From the NCBI GenBank assembly GCA_936440205.1, contig OW387133.1, forward strand, positions 8,894,001 through 8,958,000: a stretch of DNA of 64,000 nt, in the 5' to 3' direction. This DNA is from Lepidonotus clava. Lineage: Eukaryota > Annelida > Polychaeta > Phyllodocida > Polynoidae. Positions within the stretch are counted from its first letter, which is position 1. Each line of letters starts with the position of its first letter. Of this stretch, positions 62,904 through 64,000 are shown piece after piece. The notes beneath the pieces were generated by a model that made no database searches, was not told the DNA's origin, and saw nothing but the letters and a program-made list of their open reading frames with translations. Position numbers and translations under genes: made by a program.

Positions 62904-63621
62904 ACTGACATGTGATGTAAAGTAGCATTAATTTGCTAATCATATTGTCACTATAGATAAAATAATTTTTAAAAAAAGATTATTACCTTTGTGCCATCAT
63001 TGACTAGGTATGACCATTAGTGCGAAACGGCTCACACTTGAAGTCCGCATTCTGACTCTGACATAGATATAATAGAGGAGGCTGGTGCTGACCCCTATGG
63101 TCAAAAGAACAAACTATAGAACGAAAGTTCGCCGTCTATGAAGCATTCTCTGCTGAGCTTAATTTAGTTCTGACTGTTAATCAAAGGTCAGGATCACAAT
63201 GCACTCGAAGAGAGGGAAGGTGGTTTACGTTGCAGACTGAAAACTGCCTCAGCATATGTCATATTATACATAGGCCTATAATTTTGGGGTAAATTTCAAT
63301 ACTAAAGCACTGAAATTACCATTCAAACCATTGAAATACCCTTAAATATAGAAATTGGTCTATCCTTGAAAGGAAAAAAGTACCTGAATGTACTCATTGA
63401 TACCTCCCAATTTTTTATTGGGTAAAATTGTATTGAAACAAAAAGAAATTTGTGTCTGATAATGCAAAATATTGACTTTTTTATGATTCGATCATGAAAA
63501 CGGTAAAAGAAGAGACTTTTTTCAGTGTCCCGATCAAGGGGATTGAAATCTTTGTATTTTTCAAGGATGGACGTTCCATTTTTGAATTGGTTGGTGATGA
63601 CCCTCTTTACTGCAAACTGTG

Positions 63622-63799
63622 TAAAGCAGCATCCCAACTTGGGTAACTAAGATTTTAGTCCCCCGGCAATTAGTGTTAACCCTTTTAAAACACAGCGACT
63701 AATAGCACAAAACAGCACAAGTTGCCGTTGATTAAAAGGGTTGGCACTTATCACTGGGGGACTAAATTCTCAGTCTCCCAAGTGGGAATGCAGCTTTAA
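63622..63799. mobile_element. Family F full-length hairpin element
   Basis: TAAAGCAGCATCCCAACTTG at the left, CAAGTGGGAATGCAGCTTTA at the right. The inner parts also pair (TAGTCCCCCGG with CTGGGGGACTA; AACCCTTTTAA with TTAAAAGGGTT). 178 bp. Confidence 0.8.
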
Positions 63800-64000
63800 A
63801 AATAATTTTTCAACCTTTTCTAACAATATGTGGCATGTATATAGCTCCACAGGTTGCAGGTTTATGGACAATGATAACGAATAGCATTTTTTGTTAAGTT
63901 GTGTTTATTTGTACTAGCAGTGTGTACCTTATGAGGAAATTGAGAACAGAGTTATGACATTTATCATCTGTTGGCTTTGATGTCAAATAGGTTGACAAGT

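Noticed and set aside
1-64000. Retrovirus, LTR element, Polinton or toxin-gene fossils
   Set aside because: No long direct repeats with polyprotein-like frames, capsid, envelope or integrase motifs were seen; the only reverse transcriptase is LINE-type.
1-64000. CRISPR-like arrays among the tandem repeats
   Set aside because: The repeats abut without unique spacers, and the window is plainly animal nuclear DNA.

Overview
The window reads as nuclear DNA of an invertebrate animal, probably a marine deuterostome or lophotrochozoan. Amphioxus or an acorn worm would fit, but nothing here proves either. The reasons are GC-rich exons with GT-AG introns set in AT-rich non-coding DNA, low gene density, and a very high load of short non-autonomous DNA transposons, minisatellites and microsatellites. 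There are no operons, bacterial signals, CRISPR arrays or rRNA genes, and I saw no convincing retrovirus, LTR element or Polinton. Nearly all long open frames in the window are chance frames inside repeats.

Two host genes can be supported, both on the minus strand. (1) A secreted, amidated-peptide precursor of 99 aa in two exons (41024-40835 and 37947-37838). It has a signal peptide, one Lys-Arg cleavage site and a final ...FRFGTRGK. (2) An aquaporin-family channel in six coding exons (27527 to about 15070), about 283-288 aa. Its second NPA motif reads NPM and the selectivity-filter arginine that should follow is replaced by isoleucine. The two genes lie about 10 kb apart in the same orientation; nothing shows that they work together.

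Everything else is repetitive or featureless. From left to right: transposon fossils at 0.2-4.1 kb; a LINE-type 3' tail at 4.75 kb; a pile-up of five short elements at 9.4-10.4 kb; a 76-bp minisatellite (two 38-bp halves, each with an inverted CCAAT box) at 11.6-12.1 kb, followed by a degenerate 62-66 bp repeat; then the aquaporin gene. Its longest intron holds four ~405-bp tandem units, each carrying an RFX/X-box-like palindrome. Beyond 28 kb come nested short transposons (34.7 kb, 44.9 kb, 50.4 kb, 57.05 kb), the peptide gene, CA-rich DNA at 48.7 kb, an AGGTCA-rich ~53-bp repeat at 53.7 kb, a two-subtype ~75-bp satellite at 55.1-56.3 kb, a 5'-truncated LINE reverse transcriptase at 59.9-61.3 kb and an (ATGT)n tract at 62.8 kb.

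Most short elements fall into families I label A to L here: terminal inverted repeats, usually next to TTAA (piggyBac/Kolobok-like), and one hAT-like family (D) with 5-bp target duplications. All calls were made by eye, with no alignment or database search, so repeat borders are approximate.
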